Shown here: piece after piece, positions 22,659 to 32,023 of the stretch
Numbering within the stretch: position 1 is the first letter of the stretch
Layout of the letters: the number at the start of each line of letters is the position of its first letter
Assembly (NCBI RefSeq): GCF_900167555.1
Contig: NZ_FUYF01000022.1
Span: forward strand, 1 to 33,377
Direction of reading: 5' to 3'
From: Gemmiger formicilis
GTDB taxonomy: Bacteria; Bacillota; Clostridia; Oscillospirales; Ruminococcaceae
DNA: 33,377 nt
Translations under genes and position numbers: made by a program
Notes under the pieces: generated by a model
The model's database searches: none
What the model saw: only the letters and a program-made list of their open reading frames with translations
What the model was told of the DNA's origin: nothing

Positions 22659-23066
22659 TTATCTTTCGTAGCTTTCTTTTGTGTTCGGCGGCGGGGTCAT
22701 AACACGGGCGTATTCTTCCGGGGTGGTGTGTTCCACACACAGGGTCTTGCCCAGCAGGAAAAACAGCTGCGGGTCGTGGTACATTTCTTCGTAGTGCTTC
22801 ATCTGCTGCGGGGTAAGGTCAGTAAAATCGTTGCTGATCAGCCCGCAGACGAAAAATGTGCCGTGGATAATGTCATAGTCGCTCAGCATACGGTTCAGCG
22901 GCAGGTTTTCTGCAATGCCGTTATCGTTGCAGACGATGCAGGCGCTATCCCGCCAAGGGTACACTGCCTCGATGGTGCCGCCGACAACTGCCTGCTCGGC
23001 TTCAAGAGTGTGTTCAATGTCGGCTTCGCGGGGGTATTTTCCGGGTTCAACGATCAGCACTTTCAT
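22659..23066 (-). CDS. DUF3846 domain protein
   Basis: The 135-residue product starts MKVLIVEPGKYPREADIEHTLE and includes VGGTIEAVYPW and CNDNGIAENLPLNR, the typical text of DUF3846 proteins found in phages and ICEs. Function is unknown; the family often occurs with anti-restriction or DNA-processing genes. The ATG at 23066 has GAGGAGG 6 bases upstream, which decides the start. The first 20 bases overlap the end of the adhesin gene. Confidence 0.85.
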   Translation of the reverse strand: MKVLIVEPGKYPREADIEHTLEAEQAVVGGTIEAVYPWRDSACIVCNDNGIAENLPLNRMLSDYDIIHGTFFVCGLISNDFTDLTPQQMKHYEEMYHDPQLFFLLGKTLCVEHTTPEEYARVMTPPPNTKESYER

Positions 23067-26000
23067 CGGCGTCCTCCTCATCAGAAGTTTCTTTCGGCGC
23101 ATTTTTCTGCTTAACGGTCAGCATCACGATACCTGTCGCAGACGCAAGAGACACGACCACAATAGCCAGCAGCGGGAAACCATCTCCTGTCTGCGGGAGG
23201 GTCTGCACCTTATGCGGTGTAGGTGCCGGAGTTGCAGCGGGCGTCGGCTGCGGTGTTGGTGCCGGGGTTGGTGTTGGCGTATCCTCGCGGGGTGTGGCTT
23301 CGTCTATCATCTGAATTAACCGCTTGTCGGCGCGCACCCATTCTTCATCGGCATTTTCGCGGACAAACAGAGAAATCACATCATCCACAGATTCCAACTT
23401 GAACTGCACCGATTCGGCAATCTCAAAGCCAGCCGGAGCGGCATCTTCGGCCAGGGTGTAGATGTACTCTTTGGTTTCGCCTGACAACTTGATAAATTCA
23501 TCCGAGATGGGAACACTATGCGTTTTGTAGTCTGTCACCCAAGTGTCAATAACTTCGCCGCCAGCATCACGGATCGTCAGCGTAGCACCCGGCAGCAGAT
23601 TACCAGCAATGTCGGTCTTGTCGATATCCAGTACCGGCGCGTCCTGCATAATGACGGTGACATCGTCGAGTTTTACCCAAGCATCGTTGGATTTCACATA
23701 GACGATATTGCTTTGTTCGTTGCCTTCCTGCACCAGCTTGAACACGATGTTTTCGGCTTCGGCATAGCCGTCCGGGGCACGTTTCTCCGTCAGGGTGTAC
23801 TCTTTTTCAAGTTCCAGACCTCGCACGGTGTGCGGCACTTTGCCGGAGGTCCAGCCCTCGACCAGACTGCCGTCTGCATCGCGGATTTCCAGCTTCGCGC
23901 CGGGCAGTTCCTTTCCGTTGGTGATGTCCTGCTTGGAAATGTCCACACTGGTGCGCAGGTTGGTGTTTGTACCGTCCACGACCTGCCACGCGATTTGCTG
24001 ACCCTCGTAGGTGAAGGCAACTTCCATAGGGGTGCTGTCCAGCAGGTAACCGGCAGGGGCGGTGATTTCCACAATGCGGTATCTGCCGCTGTTGCCGGAG
24101 TCGGGATAGCTTTCAGAACGGATGGGAACATCCACATCAAACCAAGTAAAGCCGCTTTCGTTGGTGGGGCTGCTTTCTGCCAGCTTTGTACCGGCGTCCA
24201 GCAGCTTCGATCCATCTGCGGAATAAATGTCATCCACGGTGTAGAGTTCATACACCGCACCGGGCAGATAGGTCAGCGCCTCTCGGTCCTGCTTGTAAAT
24301 GCCTACACCGATTTTGCTGACCTTATCGCCGGGCTTTTCGGGCGTGGACAGCACCCGCGCATTTTCAAACACAAGTGTCTGCCCATTCTTGTGGGCATCC
24401 GAGGCGTCCTTGACATTCACAATGCTGTACGAACATTCCTTGTCGCCGTCCTGCCCGTGGCTGACAATAGTTTTTGCCAGCACAATGTCGTTTTTTTGGC
24501 TATCCCAGCCGAATTCCACAGTGTAGCTCTGCTGGGTCAGCACAAAACCATACGGCGCTTGAACCTCGGTAATGGTGTACTTGCCCAGCGGTAGGGTCAC
24601 GTTGACTTCACCCTTGGTGCCATCATGGGTAATTTTCAAGAAATCATAGGTTGCCTGCGTGCGGGTGGGGCTGAACCGGACTTCGTCCACCTGACCCTCC
24701 GCACCAGTGGTAACGGTGGCAACGAGGTCACCGTCTTTGTACCAGTAGGTGCCTTGGCGGTCGGGTGTGGCAATGTCGGCTGCAGCGTGAATTTCGTACA
24801 CTGCGCCTGCGAGACTATCTTGCGTGTAGATGAACTGACCATCCTTGTAATCGGTCAAGACATTGCCCAGCTTACGGATGGTAAGCTGACCGAGCGTCTC
24901 GTGGTTGAAATATTTTTCTTCTACGATATACTCATCCATGTCGTTGGTGGCATTGCCCACGACCTGCCAGACGCGGTCGGACTTGATTTCAAACTCCACC
25001 GAGTAGGCGGAATCATTGAAATAGCCTTCCGGACCTTGCAGTTCCTCAATGAAATAGCGCCCCAGCGGAAGTTTTTCGGGTGTTTTCATAAGACCGTCTG
25101 CATCGGTGTAGAACACATCCGTTTTCTTGGTGGCGCTGCCGCTGGCTGGGTCGATCATGGAAATGCGGGTCTTATTACCCTTGTCATCTAATTTGTACAA
25201 CGCAAAGGCCGTGTTGGCGATTTTGACCGCCTTGCCGGTTTCTGTATCGGTCTTGATGAGCTGCAAATAGCCTTCCAGTTCCTCGTCCAGCACGTTAAAA
25301 GTCATATAATTGTTGCTGGGGGTGGTGACGCTGCCCGCAGGAACTGTAAATCGGCTTTGCGGGCTGTTGGCGTCCACTGTCACGATGAACGGATCACACT
25401 GGAACACATCCTTGGGGATGGTGGTTTCTACTACCAGATATTGCCCATAGGGCAAGCCTTCAACGCGGAAAATGCCCTCATCGTTCGTGAACATTTCTCC
25501 CAGCCTATACTCGGCGGGCTGATCCGTAGGCATCCAGCCGTTGCCCCTGCCGTTGGCGTAGTCGCCGTCTGCGGTCAAGGTCGCGTTATAGGCGTTGACC
25601 GTATCGGTGTTGCTCTCGAACATATTGGCGATGGCCTGTCCTTCATGGGTGAAATCGTACTTGAGCGTCAAATTATCGTAGTTATCCTTGCGGTAAGCGT
25701 CCAAAATACTTTGTGCATCGTAGCTGCCGTCCGGGTTCTGCATGAACTGCGCCGCCTTGCTCAGTTTGGAGATGCGATAAACGGTAAAGCCCGCACCTTT
25801 CAATTTCAAAGCAGGACTAGGCTGTCCAGTGGTGGAAACAAGTTTTTGCAAACTAAAGCCGGATTTGAGGACTTCGTCTTGGCTTTCCTGCTCGGCGTGG
25901 ATGTGGTAGGTGGATTCATTGGCATAGGACAGGGTTTTGTAGTGGTTGACCTCATCGCAGAGGTAGCCCTTGGCATAGGACAGATAGTAGCCATCCCACG

Positions 26001-29000
26001 CCTTGCTGCCGTTCAGCTTACGGCTCTCAGCTACGGCGGAATACTGATTTTTATAGATGTAGTCGGTGTATTCGTTGTTTTTCCGCGCCAAATCGCTGTA
26101 CTTGCCGGTGCGTTCCAGCTTTTTGTTTAGCTGTGGATACTTCCCGGTAACATACAGCTTGCCGTTTCCGTCAATGGGCAGCACCAGCCCTGTGGCGCGT
26201 TCCACAAGGTAATATCTGCCCATATACAGGTTGGCAAAAGCCAGCTTTCCGTCTGTGATTTTGGCAGACGCTACCAGCCGGTCTTTCTGCAAAATGGGCA
26301 GGTAATCGGTATCCCAACCGCCGTTGGTGAGAACCGTGGTGTGCCAGATAGGTTGTCCGTTGGCATCGGTGATTTTGGAGTAATCCACCACACCCGAAAC
26401 ACCGTCCGGGTGTTCAATCGCGTCAGCGGCGTACAAATCGTACACCGCCCCCTCCAGCGTGGTGTCACCGTTGCTGCCCGCAGCCAAATACCGCGCGGCA
26501 TCCAAGTCAACTTTTGTCAGCAGAATATTGCCGAGGACACGGTCGTTCTGCATCTTGTCGGCATTGGCGTGCATGGTGTAGGAATCTTCGTTATTGGCAA
26601 TGCCGGTGGGGTCTGTGGCGTAGGTCTTATCTGCATTGCGGCTGCCAAAGGTGATGGTGACCACACCCTCACCGGTGTCGATAAGGGTACCGCCGCTGTT
26701 GGCCGTGGTAATGTCGGCGTTATAATCCGCGTTTCCCAGCCAAATGGTCTGGGCGTCCAATGCTTTGGTGATTTCAAAGGCATACGCCCGCTTGCCGAGA
26801 ACAGAGCCTGCCGCGCCGGGAGTGTTCACATCCGTCCAATCACCGTAGTACCCGCTGGGTGCGCGGCTCTCCACGATGACGAACTTGCCCTCGTTGCGCT
26901 GGGTGTAATAGATATTGTCAGAACCATTGGCATAATTGCTGTGGTTGATGACCTTGTAAGTGCCATCTGCTTGGCGCTCGACTTTGTACCGGTTATACCC
27001 GCCTGCCGGAATATAGCACTGCAGGACGGTATCCCACTCGAAAACCTCAAACTCGGCATCGCCCTTGATGCGCTGCTTGGTTTCGCTGTCGATTTTGTCG
27101 ATGCTGACTTTTACCGACCACTCATCGTTCTGCATTTTATAGTCATTGGAACTATTAGCCGGAACAGTAATAGTCTGGTGGCTGCCCAGCGCACCGGGCG
27201 TTGAATCAAAGCCGTGCGGGATGGTTACCTCGTCATAGCTGAATGTAATATTGGCAAGCTGCGCCCGCGCCGAGGCAATAGCGGCATCCACCATGCCCTG
27301 CGCCTCGTTCTGCAGCTGCCCGATGGCCGCATTCTTGGCAGCTTCTGCTGCTGCGTCTGCTTCGGCTTGGCTGGTGAACGGTCCTTCCTGCCCGGAAAGC
27401 GTACTGGTGCTGGTCTTGGACACCTCGTAGTGAACCGTCCATGTGGCAGAACCATCACCGCCGTTGAGGTGAAAACTGTCATCCTGCGTGTGACCGCTTG
27501 TGGTAATGGTCTGCGCTCCGGCAGGACTCATCTGCCAGCTGCCGCCGTCCACACTGCCGCCGGTCCGGCTGGGCGTGACGGTAATGACCGCCCCGTCCAC
27601 CTTTTCCAGCGTGTTTAGCTGAACCTTGTCGGTGTTGACAGTGAATGTCAGATCAAAGCTGCCGCTGGCACTTTGCGCAGGAGCTGTCCATGCAGCGGAA
27701 TAATACTTCGGTTCCGGAACACTCGGCACATCCGGGATCTCAGTGCCGCCCGCAATTTCCTCACCAACCAGCGCCACAACCTGCCACGCATACCCTGCGG
27801 GCGGGTTATAGATGTAGGTGTAGTAGCCGTTTTCCCCGGACTGTGCATCTGTACCGTTTACCAGTTCTTCTGCAGCAGCAATATAGGTCTGCGCCGCGTA
27901 GCTGTCGGGATAGTTTTCCATGATCCACTGCTGGGTTTCATCGTAAAGACTGCCAAGGATGTCCGGCTGTTCTTCGCCGCCTTCAGGATCATCTTCAAGG
28001 CTTGCCACAACAGGACGGTCATCCAGCATATCCAGACTCAGCTGACCAAGACCGCCCCAGATGTTGACCTGGTTTGCATAGTGGTTGCCGGGGGTATACT
28101 GGCCGGGTTCAAGGCGGGACACATGAGAGAAGCTGTAAGTGGGGCAGCCCTTGGGCTGGCCGTTCAGACCGTGGCTGCAGCAGTAGGCTTCCTGACCGTT
28201 GAACCAAATCAGCCATGTGCCGCCCTCCTTGGCGATGCTTGTGATTTTGCCGGTGGCATACGGCGGAGTCGATCCTGCAGCATAGGCGGCAATGCCGTCA
28301 TCACCGGTGTCGGCATACATCTGTGTGGGTGCGGCATCCTCGCTGATCTGTACATGGATAGCTTTTGACTGCGAACTGCCGTCCGAATCCGTATAGACCA
28401 GCTGTGCCGTAAAATCGGTATAGGCTTTCACATACAGGCCGGTGACTGCCGCCGACTGCTCCGAGTATGTCTGGTGCAGGATTTCAGTCTGCTCCTGCTC
28501 GTCTGCCGGGATAGGCTCATAATCGGTGGAGCGGTAGCTTAAAAGCTCTACACCGTCCGGCAGTATGATTTCAGATACCGCACCGTCTGCCGGGTATTCG
28601 ACCTGCGCCAACAGCGGAACAATGGCATAGTCTGTACCGGGAGTTTTGCCGATTGTGACCGTGTTCTCATCTGCGTTCAGCGCATCGGCATCCATATGGG
28701 CATCTACGCCGTCATACAGGTCGGAAACCCACGCGGAGATACCGATTTTTGTCTCGCCGGTTGCCACGGGCAGACCCATGCTGCCAAGGTAACTGCCGGT
28801 AGGCGCGTCCGGCAGATCGTTGTACAGATTTTCAGTGATCTGCGAAAGATTCGGTGTCGGGGCATTGGCTTCAGCGGTTTCCGGTGTAGCGGCTTCGGCT
28901 GTCTCCGGCGTGGCTGCGGCATCCTCTGCAAAAGCGGGCAGCGCTGCGCCCAGATTTGTGAGCGCAATCCCTCCCGCCAGCAGCAGCGACAAGCACTGCT

Positions 29001-29022
29001 TTATTCTGTGTTTGTTTTTCAT
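23047..29022 (-). CDS. Giant LPXTG surface adhesin with Cna-B/SpaA-type repeats
   Basis: The 1991-residue cell-wall protein begins with a signal peptide (about 1-32, ending LPAFAE). A region near 250-400 contains WFNGQEAYCCSHG and YDETQQWIMENYP and may be a thioester domain. An Ala-rich helix (about 550-595) and a long series of Cna-B/SpaA isopeptide-type domains follow, recognisable by openings such as VSIDKIDSET, LQLIKTDTETGK, LTIRKLG, VDISKQD and LDIDKTD. A Thr/Pro repeat, the sortase motif LPQTG (residues 1942-1946), a membrane segment and an acidic tail complete it. Such proteins are displayed by sortase and mediate adhesion; here donor-recipient contact during conjugation is plausible. 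AAAAGGAG precedes the ATG. No sortase gene is in view. Confidence 0.92.
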   Translation of the reverse strand: MKNKHRIKQCLSLLLAGGIALTNLGAALPAFAEDAAATPETAEAATPETAEANAPTPNLSQITENLYNDLPDAPTGSYLGSMGLPVATGETKIGISAWVSDLYDGVDAHMDADALNADENTVTIGKTPGTDYAIVPLLAQVEYPADGAVSEIILPDGVELLSYRSTDYEPIPADEQEQTEILHQTYSEQSAAVTGLYVKAYTDFTAQLVYTDSDGSSQSKAIHVQISEDAAPTQMYADTGDDGIAAYAAGSTPPYATGKITSIAKEGGTWLIWFNGQEAYCCSHGLNGQPKGCPTYSFSHVSRLEPGQYTPGNHYANQVNIWGGLGQLSLDMLDDRPVVASLEDDPEGGEEQPDILGSLYDETQQWIMENYPDSYAAQTYIAAAEELVNGTDAQSGENGYYTYIYNPPAGYAWQVVALVGEEIAGGTEIPDVPSVPEPKYYSAAWTAPAQSASGSFDLTFTVNTDKVQLNTLEKVDGAVITVTPSRTGGSVDGGSWQMSPAGAQTITTSGHTQDDSFHLNGGDGSATWTVHYEVSKTSTSTLSGQEGPFTSQAEADAAAEAAKNAAIGQLQNEAQGMVDAAIASARAQLANITFSYDEVTIPHGFDSTPGALGSHQTITVPANSSNDYKMQNDEWSVKVSIDKIDSETKQRIKGDAEFEVFEWDTVLQCYIPAGGYNRYKVERQADGTYKVINHSNYANGSDNIYYTQRNEGKFVIVESRAPSGYYGDWTDVNTPGAAGSVLGKRAYAFEITKALDAQTIWLGNADYNADITTANSGGTLIDTGEGVVTITFGSRNADKTYATDPTGIANNEDSYTMHANADKMQNDRVLGNILLTKVDLDAARYLAAGSNGDTTLEGAVYDLYAADAIEHPDGVSGVVDYSKITDANGQPIWHTTVLTNGGWDTDYLPILQKDRLVASAKITDGKLAFANLYMGRYYLVERATGLVLPIDGNGKLYVTGKYPQLNKKLERTGKYSDLARKNNEYTDYIYKNQYSAVAESRKLNGSKAWDGYYLSYAKGYLCDEVNHYKTLSYANESTYHIHAEQESQDEVLKSGFSLQKLVSTTGQPSPALKLKGAGFTVYRISKLSKAAQFMQNPDGSYDAQSILDAYRKDNYDNLTLKYDFTHEGQAIANMFESNTDTVNAYNATLTADGDYANGRGNGWMPTDQPAEYRLGEMFTNDEGIFRVEGLPYGQYLVVETTIPKDVFQCDPFIVTVDANSPQSRFTVPAGSVTTPSNNYMTFNVLDEELEGYLQLIKTDTETGKAVKIANTAFALYKLDDKGNKTRISMIDPASGSATKKTDVFYTDADGLMKTPEKLPLGRYFIEELQGPEGYFNDSAYSVEFEIKSDRVWQVVGNATNDMDEYIVEEKYFNHETLGQLTIRKLGNVLTDYKDGQFIYTQDSLAGAVYEIHAAADIATPDRQGTYWYKDGDLVATVTTGAEGQVDEVRFSPTRTQATYDFLKITHDGTKGEVNVTLPLGKYTITEVQAPYGFVLTQQSYTVEFGWDSQKNDIVLAKTIVSHGQDGDKECSYSIVNVKDASDAHKNGQTLVFENARVLSTPEKPGDKVSKIGVGIYKQDREALTYLPGAVYELYTVDDIYSADGSKLLDAGTKLAESSPTNESGFTWFDVDVPIRSESYPDSGNSGRYRIVEITAPAGYLLDSTPMEVAFTYEGQQIAWQVVDGTNTNLRTSVDISKQDITNGKELPGAKLEIRDADGSLVEGWTSGKVPHTVRGLELEKEYTLTEKRAPDGYAEAENIVFKLVQEGNEQSNIVYVKSNDAWVKLDDVTVIMQDAPVLDIDKTDIAGNLLPGATLTIRDAGGEVIDTWVTDYKTHSVPISDEFIKLSGETKEYIYTLAEDAAPAGFEIAESVQFKLESVDDVISLFVRENADEEWVRADKRLIQMIDEATPREDTPTPTPAPTPQPTPAATPAPTPHKVQTLPQTGDGFPLLAIVVVSLASATGIVMLTVKQKNAPKETSDEEDADESADR

Positions 29023-29043
29023 ACTGGTTCTCCTTTTGTTGCA

Positions 29044-29077
29044 AAAGAAAAAGCCCGCTGCGGGTTGCAGCGGGCTT
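29044..29077 (-). terminator. Rho-independent terminator between cyclotransferase and adhesin genes
   Basis: AAGCCCGCTGC (29051-29061) pairs perfectly with GCAGCGGGCTT (29067-29077). On the minus strand the stem is followed by TTTTCTTTTGC. It lies only ~22 bases upstream of the adhesin start codon, so it sits in the adhesin leader and could limit read-through into it. Confidence 0.85.
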
Positions 29078-29079
29078 GG

Positions 29080-29565
29080 TTAGCGTTCGGGAGCGTGTTT
29101 CTTAGGGACCGGCGCGGCTCTGGCCTTGTAGGCTTTGCGGTATTTTTCGTCAGCATCATAGAACTGCTGCGGAGAAATACCGGCATCCAGACACCCCTGC
29201 AAAACAACCGCATTGTAGCGGCTGCTGACCGGGAGCAACTGGTCGCGGTACGGTGCGTTCATCGTGTAAACCATGATTTCATGCGGCGCGCCATCGGCAT
29301 CCGTAACCGTCATGGTCTCCTTGTCATAGAATGTCGGGTAACCCTCATAACAGTCAAGCTGGGATTCGTCATGGTCAGTGACAGACCAGATCAGCCCTTC
29401 AACGCTTGCGCCCTCTTTGGGCAAAATCGTCAGGTAGCCGCGCCGGAACGCCAGCTCATAGCCGTCCAGCTTGGCGATACCCACGGCGGTTGCCTCCGGG
29501 CAGCGGTAAGCCATCTGCTCAAAATTCAGATTGGAACCATAGGCAAAGTATTCTTTTCGAGACAT
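29080..29565 (-). CDS. Gamma-glutamylcyclotransferase (AIG2-like) family protein
   Basis: The 161-residue product opens MSRKEYFAYGSNLNFEQM, with the YGSNLN substrate loop of the family. YEGYP (about residues 73-77) is placed where the catalytic glutamate is expected. These enzymes release 5-oxoproline from gamma-glutamyl amines or peptides. AGGAGAAACCCA precedes the ATG. It follows the amidoligase remnant by a few bases. AIG2-like cyclotransferases paired with amidoligases in mobile elements are a known pairing, proposed to make and remove amide-linked peptide tags. With the partner cut, this gene may be orphaned. Confidence 0.9.
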   Translation of the reverse strand: MSRKEYFAYGSNLNFEQMAYRCPEATAVGIAKLDGYELAFRRGYLTILPKEGASVEGLIWSVTDHDESQLDCYEGYPTFYDKETMTVTDADGAPHEIMVYTMNAPYRDQLLPVSSRYNAVVLQGCLDAGISPQQFYDADEKYRKAYKARAAPVPKKHAPER

Positions 29566-29576
29566 TGGGTTTCTCC

Positions 29577-29919
29577 TTATCTGACCTCATCTGTATGAAG
29601 CCGTGGTTGATTGCTGGGATACAGCGACTTGTCGTGCCGCCACGCCTTGTCACCGGGCAGGTTCTTCAGCAGGTGCATCCGCACATTTTTGTACTCCGGA
29701 CCGATGAGTCCCAGCCGCAGCAGAAAGGTGCGGAAGGTGAACGCCGGATTATCCCCGATGGGCGTTTTCCGGAACTGCGTGTACTTCTGGTTAATGCCCT
29801 GCGCGGAGATCGCCATAGCCAGAATGATGTTGGCTTTCGCTTCACCCGCATGGAGCGTGGAGTTGAACAACCGCCATTCGATTGTACCGTGATAGAATAC
29901 AGAATGCATATTGCAAGCC
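29577..29919 (-). pseudogene. Amidoligase family protein, 3' fragment cut by the RIT element
   Basis: About 110 codons remain, beginning after the RIT end and reading NMHSVFYHGTIEWRLFNSTLHAGEAKANI, then RTFLLRLGLIGPEYKN and HLLKNLPGDKAWR. This matches the C-terminus of amidoligase enzymes found in ICEs, which are ATP-grasp-like COOH-NH2 ligases. The N-terminal catalytic part is absent. The frame is closed by a TGA inside the RIT terminal palindrome. The in-frame ATG at 29909 could start a fragment but has no ribosome site. The 5' part should lie just beyond 33377. Confidence 0.8.
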
Positions 29920-30026
29920 TTATGTTGAGCTCAACATAATGCCTTTTATGCGCAGAAAAAAGTTATGCTGAGAATCTTTTAGAACAGACGTTACTTCGAG
30001 ACTATTCACCAGAAATCTCAGCATAA
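29920..30026. other. Left terminal region of the RIT element with repeated TTATGNNNAG sites
   Basis: A perfect 20-bp palindrome (29920-29939) is made of TTATGTTGAG and its reverse complement. Further copies are TTATGCGCAG (29946), TTATGCTGAG (29963) and inverted CTCAGCATAA (30017-30026). The last two also form an 11-bp stem (29963-29973 with 30016-30026) followed on the minus strand by CTTTTTTC, which may terminate the recombinase transcript. Recombinase-binding arm sites are the likeliest reading. Confidence 0.65.
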
Positions 30027-30030
30027 TTTT

Positions 30031-31044
30031 CTACAAGGTCTTTAAAAACGCCTTTAAGTCAGGGTCGTCGTTCCAATCCGGCATGGCAGGCGTATTCATC
30101 CTCGTGTCCATTGTTTCTAATGCCTTGCGCCGAGCTTCGGGATTAGCTTTTGCGTAAACCTGTGTTGTCTCAATAGATTCGTGCCCTAAAAAGTCACGAA
30201 TATAAATGAGATTTTTGCCTGCCTCAACAAGATGCATTGCTTTAGAATGCCGGAGACAATGCGGTGTAATCTGCGGAAAAAATGAATCCACCGCAGTATT
30301 TGCTTTGTGGATATATTTTGCTAGCACGTAAGAAACACCGCTGCGAGTCAACTTTTTCCCTTGCGGATTTGTAAACAGCTGGTCATTGCGGCGTTCTGGT
30401 ATATCAAGATGGTTCTCACAAATGTATTGGCGCAATACCTGTGCACACGGTTTGGTAAGCGGAACATCTCGACTTTTTCGCCCCTTCCCTAATAAATGTA
30501 CAACCGGTAGTGAATCTATTCGGATATCGCAGATTCTTAAATCGCAAAGTTCCTGCACTCGTGCAGCTGAATCGTAAAGGAGAAGAATCATCGCCAGGTC
30601 TCTGCGACCTTTTGGCGTGGAAATATCAGGCTGTTCCATTAGAATATCGGTTTGCTGGTTACTCAAATATTGAACCGTCGGCTTTGCTGCTTTTTTGCTG
30701 TCAATTGAAAGAATGCGCTGACACAGAATCATTTCATCCGGGCATTCAATTTGTACATATTTTGCAAATGACTTCAGCGCAGCAAGTCGTTGGTTTCGAG
30801 AAGATATACTGTATTTGCGTTCAGTTTCAAGATATTGTAGAAATTCAAGAATCAGTTCGCGGGAAAGGTCATTAAAAAGCATTTTCTCTAATTTAAGGCC
30901 ACAATACTTTTCAAGGTAGCCATGAAAAATAACAAAGGTGTCCCGGTAAGAGTAAATTGTATTTGTACTGACATTTTTAGTTCCTGCCAGATACACGCTA
31001 AAGTATGCGGAGACTAAACCGGCGTAGCTGCATCTATTCCTCAT
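30031..31044 (-). CDS. ritC: Tyrosine recombinase, third gene of the RIT trio (RitC-like)
   Basis: The product is 337 residues with an N-terminal core-binding (SAM-like) domain (about 10-105) and a C-terminal catalytic domain. The expected residues are present: arginine in DSAARVQEL, the CLRHSKAMHLVE box, LGHESIETT and the nucleophile tyrosine in TTQVYAKAN. The ATG at 31044 is chosen because GAGGT lies 8 bases upstream and the region before it overlaps RitB. The overlap with the previous gene is 11 bases, which is characteristic of these trios. Confidence 0.88.
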   Translation of the reverse strand: MRNRCSYAGLVSAYFSVYLAGTKNVSTNTIYSYRDTFVIFHGYLEKYCGLKLEKMLFNDLSRELILEFLQYLETERKYSISSRNQRLAALKSFAKYVQIECPDEMILCQRILSIDSKKAAKPTVQYLSNQQTDILMEQPDISTPKGRRDLAMILLLYDSAARVQELCDLRICDIRIDSLPVVHLLGKGRKSRDVPLTKPCAQVLRQYICENHLDIPERRNDQLFTNPQGKKLTRSGVSYVLAKYIHKANTAVDSFFPQITPHCLRHSKAMHLVEAGKNLIYIRDFLGHESIETTQVYAKANPEARRKALETMDTRMNTPAMPDWNDDPDLKAFLKTL

Positions 31045-32023
31045 TGCAAAGTACCTCTGTAATGGTATGGAATCGCTCATTGAATGGTTCGGTGACTTCC
31101 ATGTAGGCTTCCGGGACAAGCCTCAAGTATTTTTCGGTTGTTGTAATTCGGTCATGCCCAAGAGCAGTGCGGAGAATCGGCAAACAGGTATATATGTCTT
31201 TTCCTTCGGAACTCCATTTGTTTAGAATGTGGACCGCAAAGGAATGCCTGAGATCATGGAGACGAGGCCCTTTTCCTCGACCTCGGTGTGGAATCCCGGC
31301 ATCAAATAAGCATTTTCGAAAAATATCGTAAATTGTACTTGTATCATAGAATCCGCCATCAGGAGCAGGGAAAAAGTAAATACTTTTTGCATTTGCCACT
31401 AATGGATTACTGCGGTAGGATTTCATGTATGTAAGCATTGAGTCCGAAATTCCTACCAGCCGTTCTTTGTCTCCTTTTGCACCGTATATGGCTAAAACTC
31501 CAGCATCCAAATCAACATCTGCAACCTTAAGGTGCAGAGCCTCTGACACGCGCAGCCCACATGTATAAAGCAGGCGAAACAGAACCGGCATAACTAAATG
31601 TCGTAGTGGAGATTCTGAAGATTCTTTGGTACAATCTACCGCAGAAAACAATCTCTCGATTTCGTCTTTCGTAAAAATGTAGGGAACGAAACATTTATTT
31701 ACATGAGGCGCAGGGTGGAATGCACATGGAGCATCATAGCCATTGCTGTGCAAATACTTACAAAGAATTCGCACATACGAAATCCGAAAACATTGCGTGG
31801 TTTCGTTTTCGTGAGGTCTCTTTTTCTCCCACTTTTGCAGCAGTTCTTTCGAAATGGCAGGTATACGCAATTGTTGCTCATTGCAAAAGTCATCGAATGC
31901 ACTGAGTGCCTCAACACCGGCGTTGTATTTATTGCCAAGGGCACGTTTTTGCTCCACAACATCCAGCATATATGGTGCAAGCACACTGGTAAAATGGGGT
32001 TCAAGAAGTTTTTCCTCAAACAC
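31034..32023 (-). CDS. ritB: Tyrosine recombinase, second gene of the RIT trio (RitB-like)
   Basis: This 329-residue recombinase has catalytic motifs TCGLRVSEALHL, HDLRHSFAVHIL, LGHDRITTTEKY and the terminal tyrosine in TTEKYLRL, all intact. The N-terminal core-binding domain spans about residues 10-110. A GTG start at 32023 shares one base with the TAG of the preceding gene and has GGAGGTGA upstream inside it, so translation is coupled. It should cooperate with its two partners in strand exchange. Confidence 0.9.
   Translation of the reverse strand: MFEEKLLEPHFTSVLAPYMLDVVEQKRALGNKYNAGVEALSAFDDFCNEQQLRIPAISKELLQKWEKKRPHENETTQCFRISYVRILCKYLHSNGYDAPCAFHPAPHVNKCFVPYIFTKDEIERLFSAVDCTKESSESPLRHLVMPVLFRLLYTCGLRVSEALHLKVADVDLDAGVLAIYGAKGDKERLVGISDSMLTYMKSYRSNPLVANAKSIYFFPAPDGGFYDTSTIYDIFRKCLFDAGIPHRGRGKGPRLHDLRHSFAVHILNKWSSEGKDIYTCLPILRTALGHDRITTTEKYLRLVPEAYMEVTEPFNERFHTITEVLCNEE

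Noticed and set aside
22646-22700. SAM riboswitch upstream of metK
   Set aside because: Only a 13-base gap separates DUF3846 and metK; there is no room for a riboswitch.
21170-22702. 510-codon plus-strand open frame over metK
   Set aside because: Antisense to an unmistakable metK; His/Gly-rich shadow text.
29963-30026. Inverted repeat as only a transcription terminator
   Set aside because: The 42-base loop is long, and both arms match the TTATGNNNAG sites at the element ends, so a recombination role is preferred; termination is not excluded.
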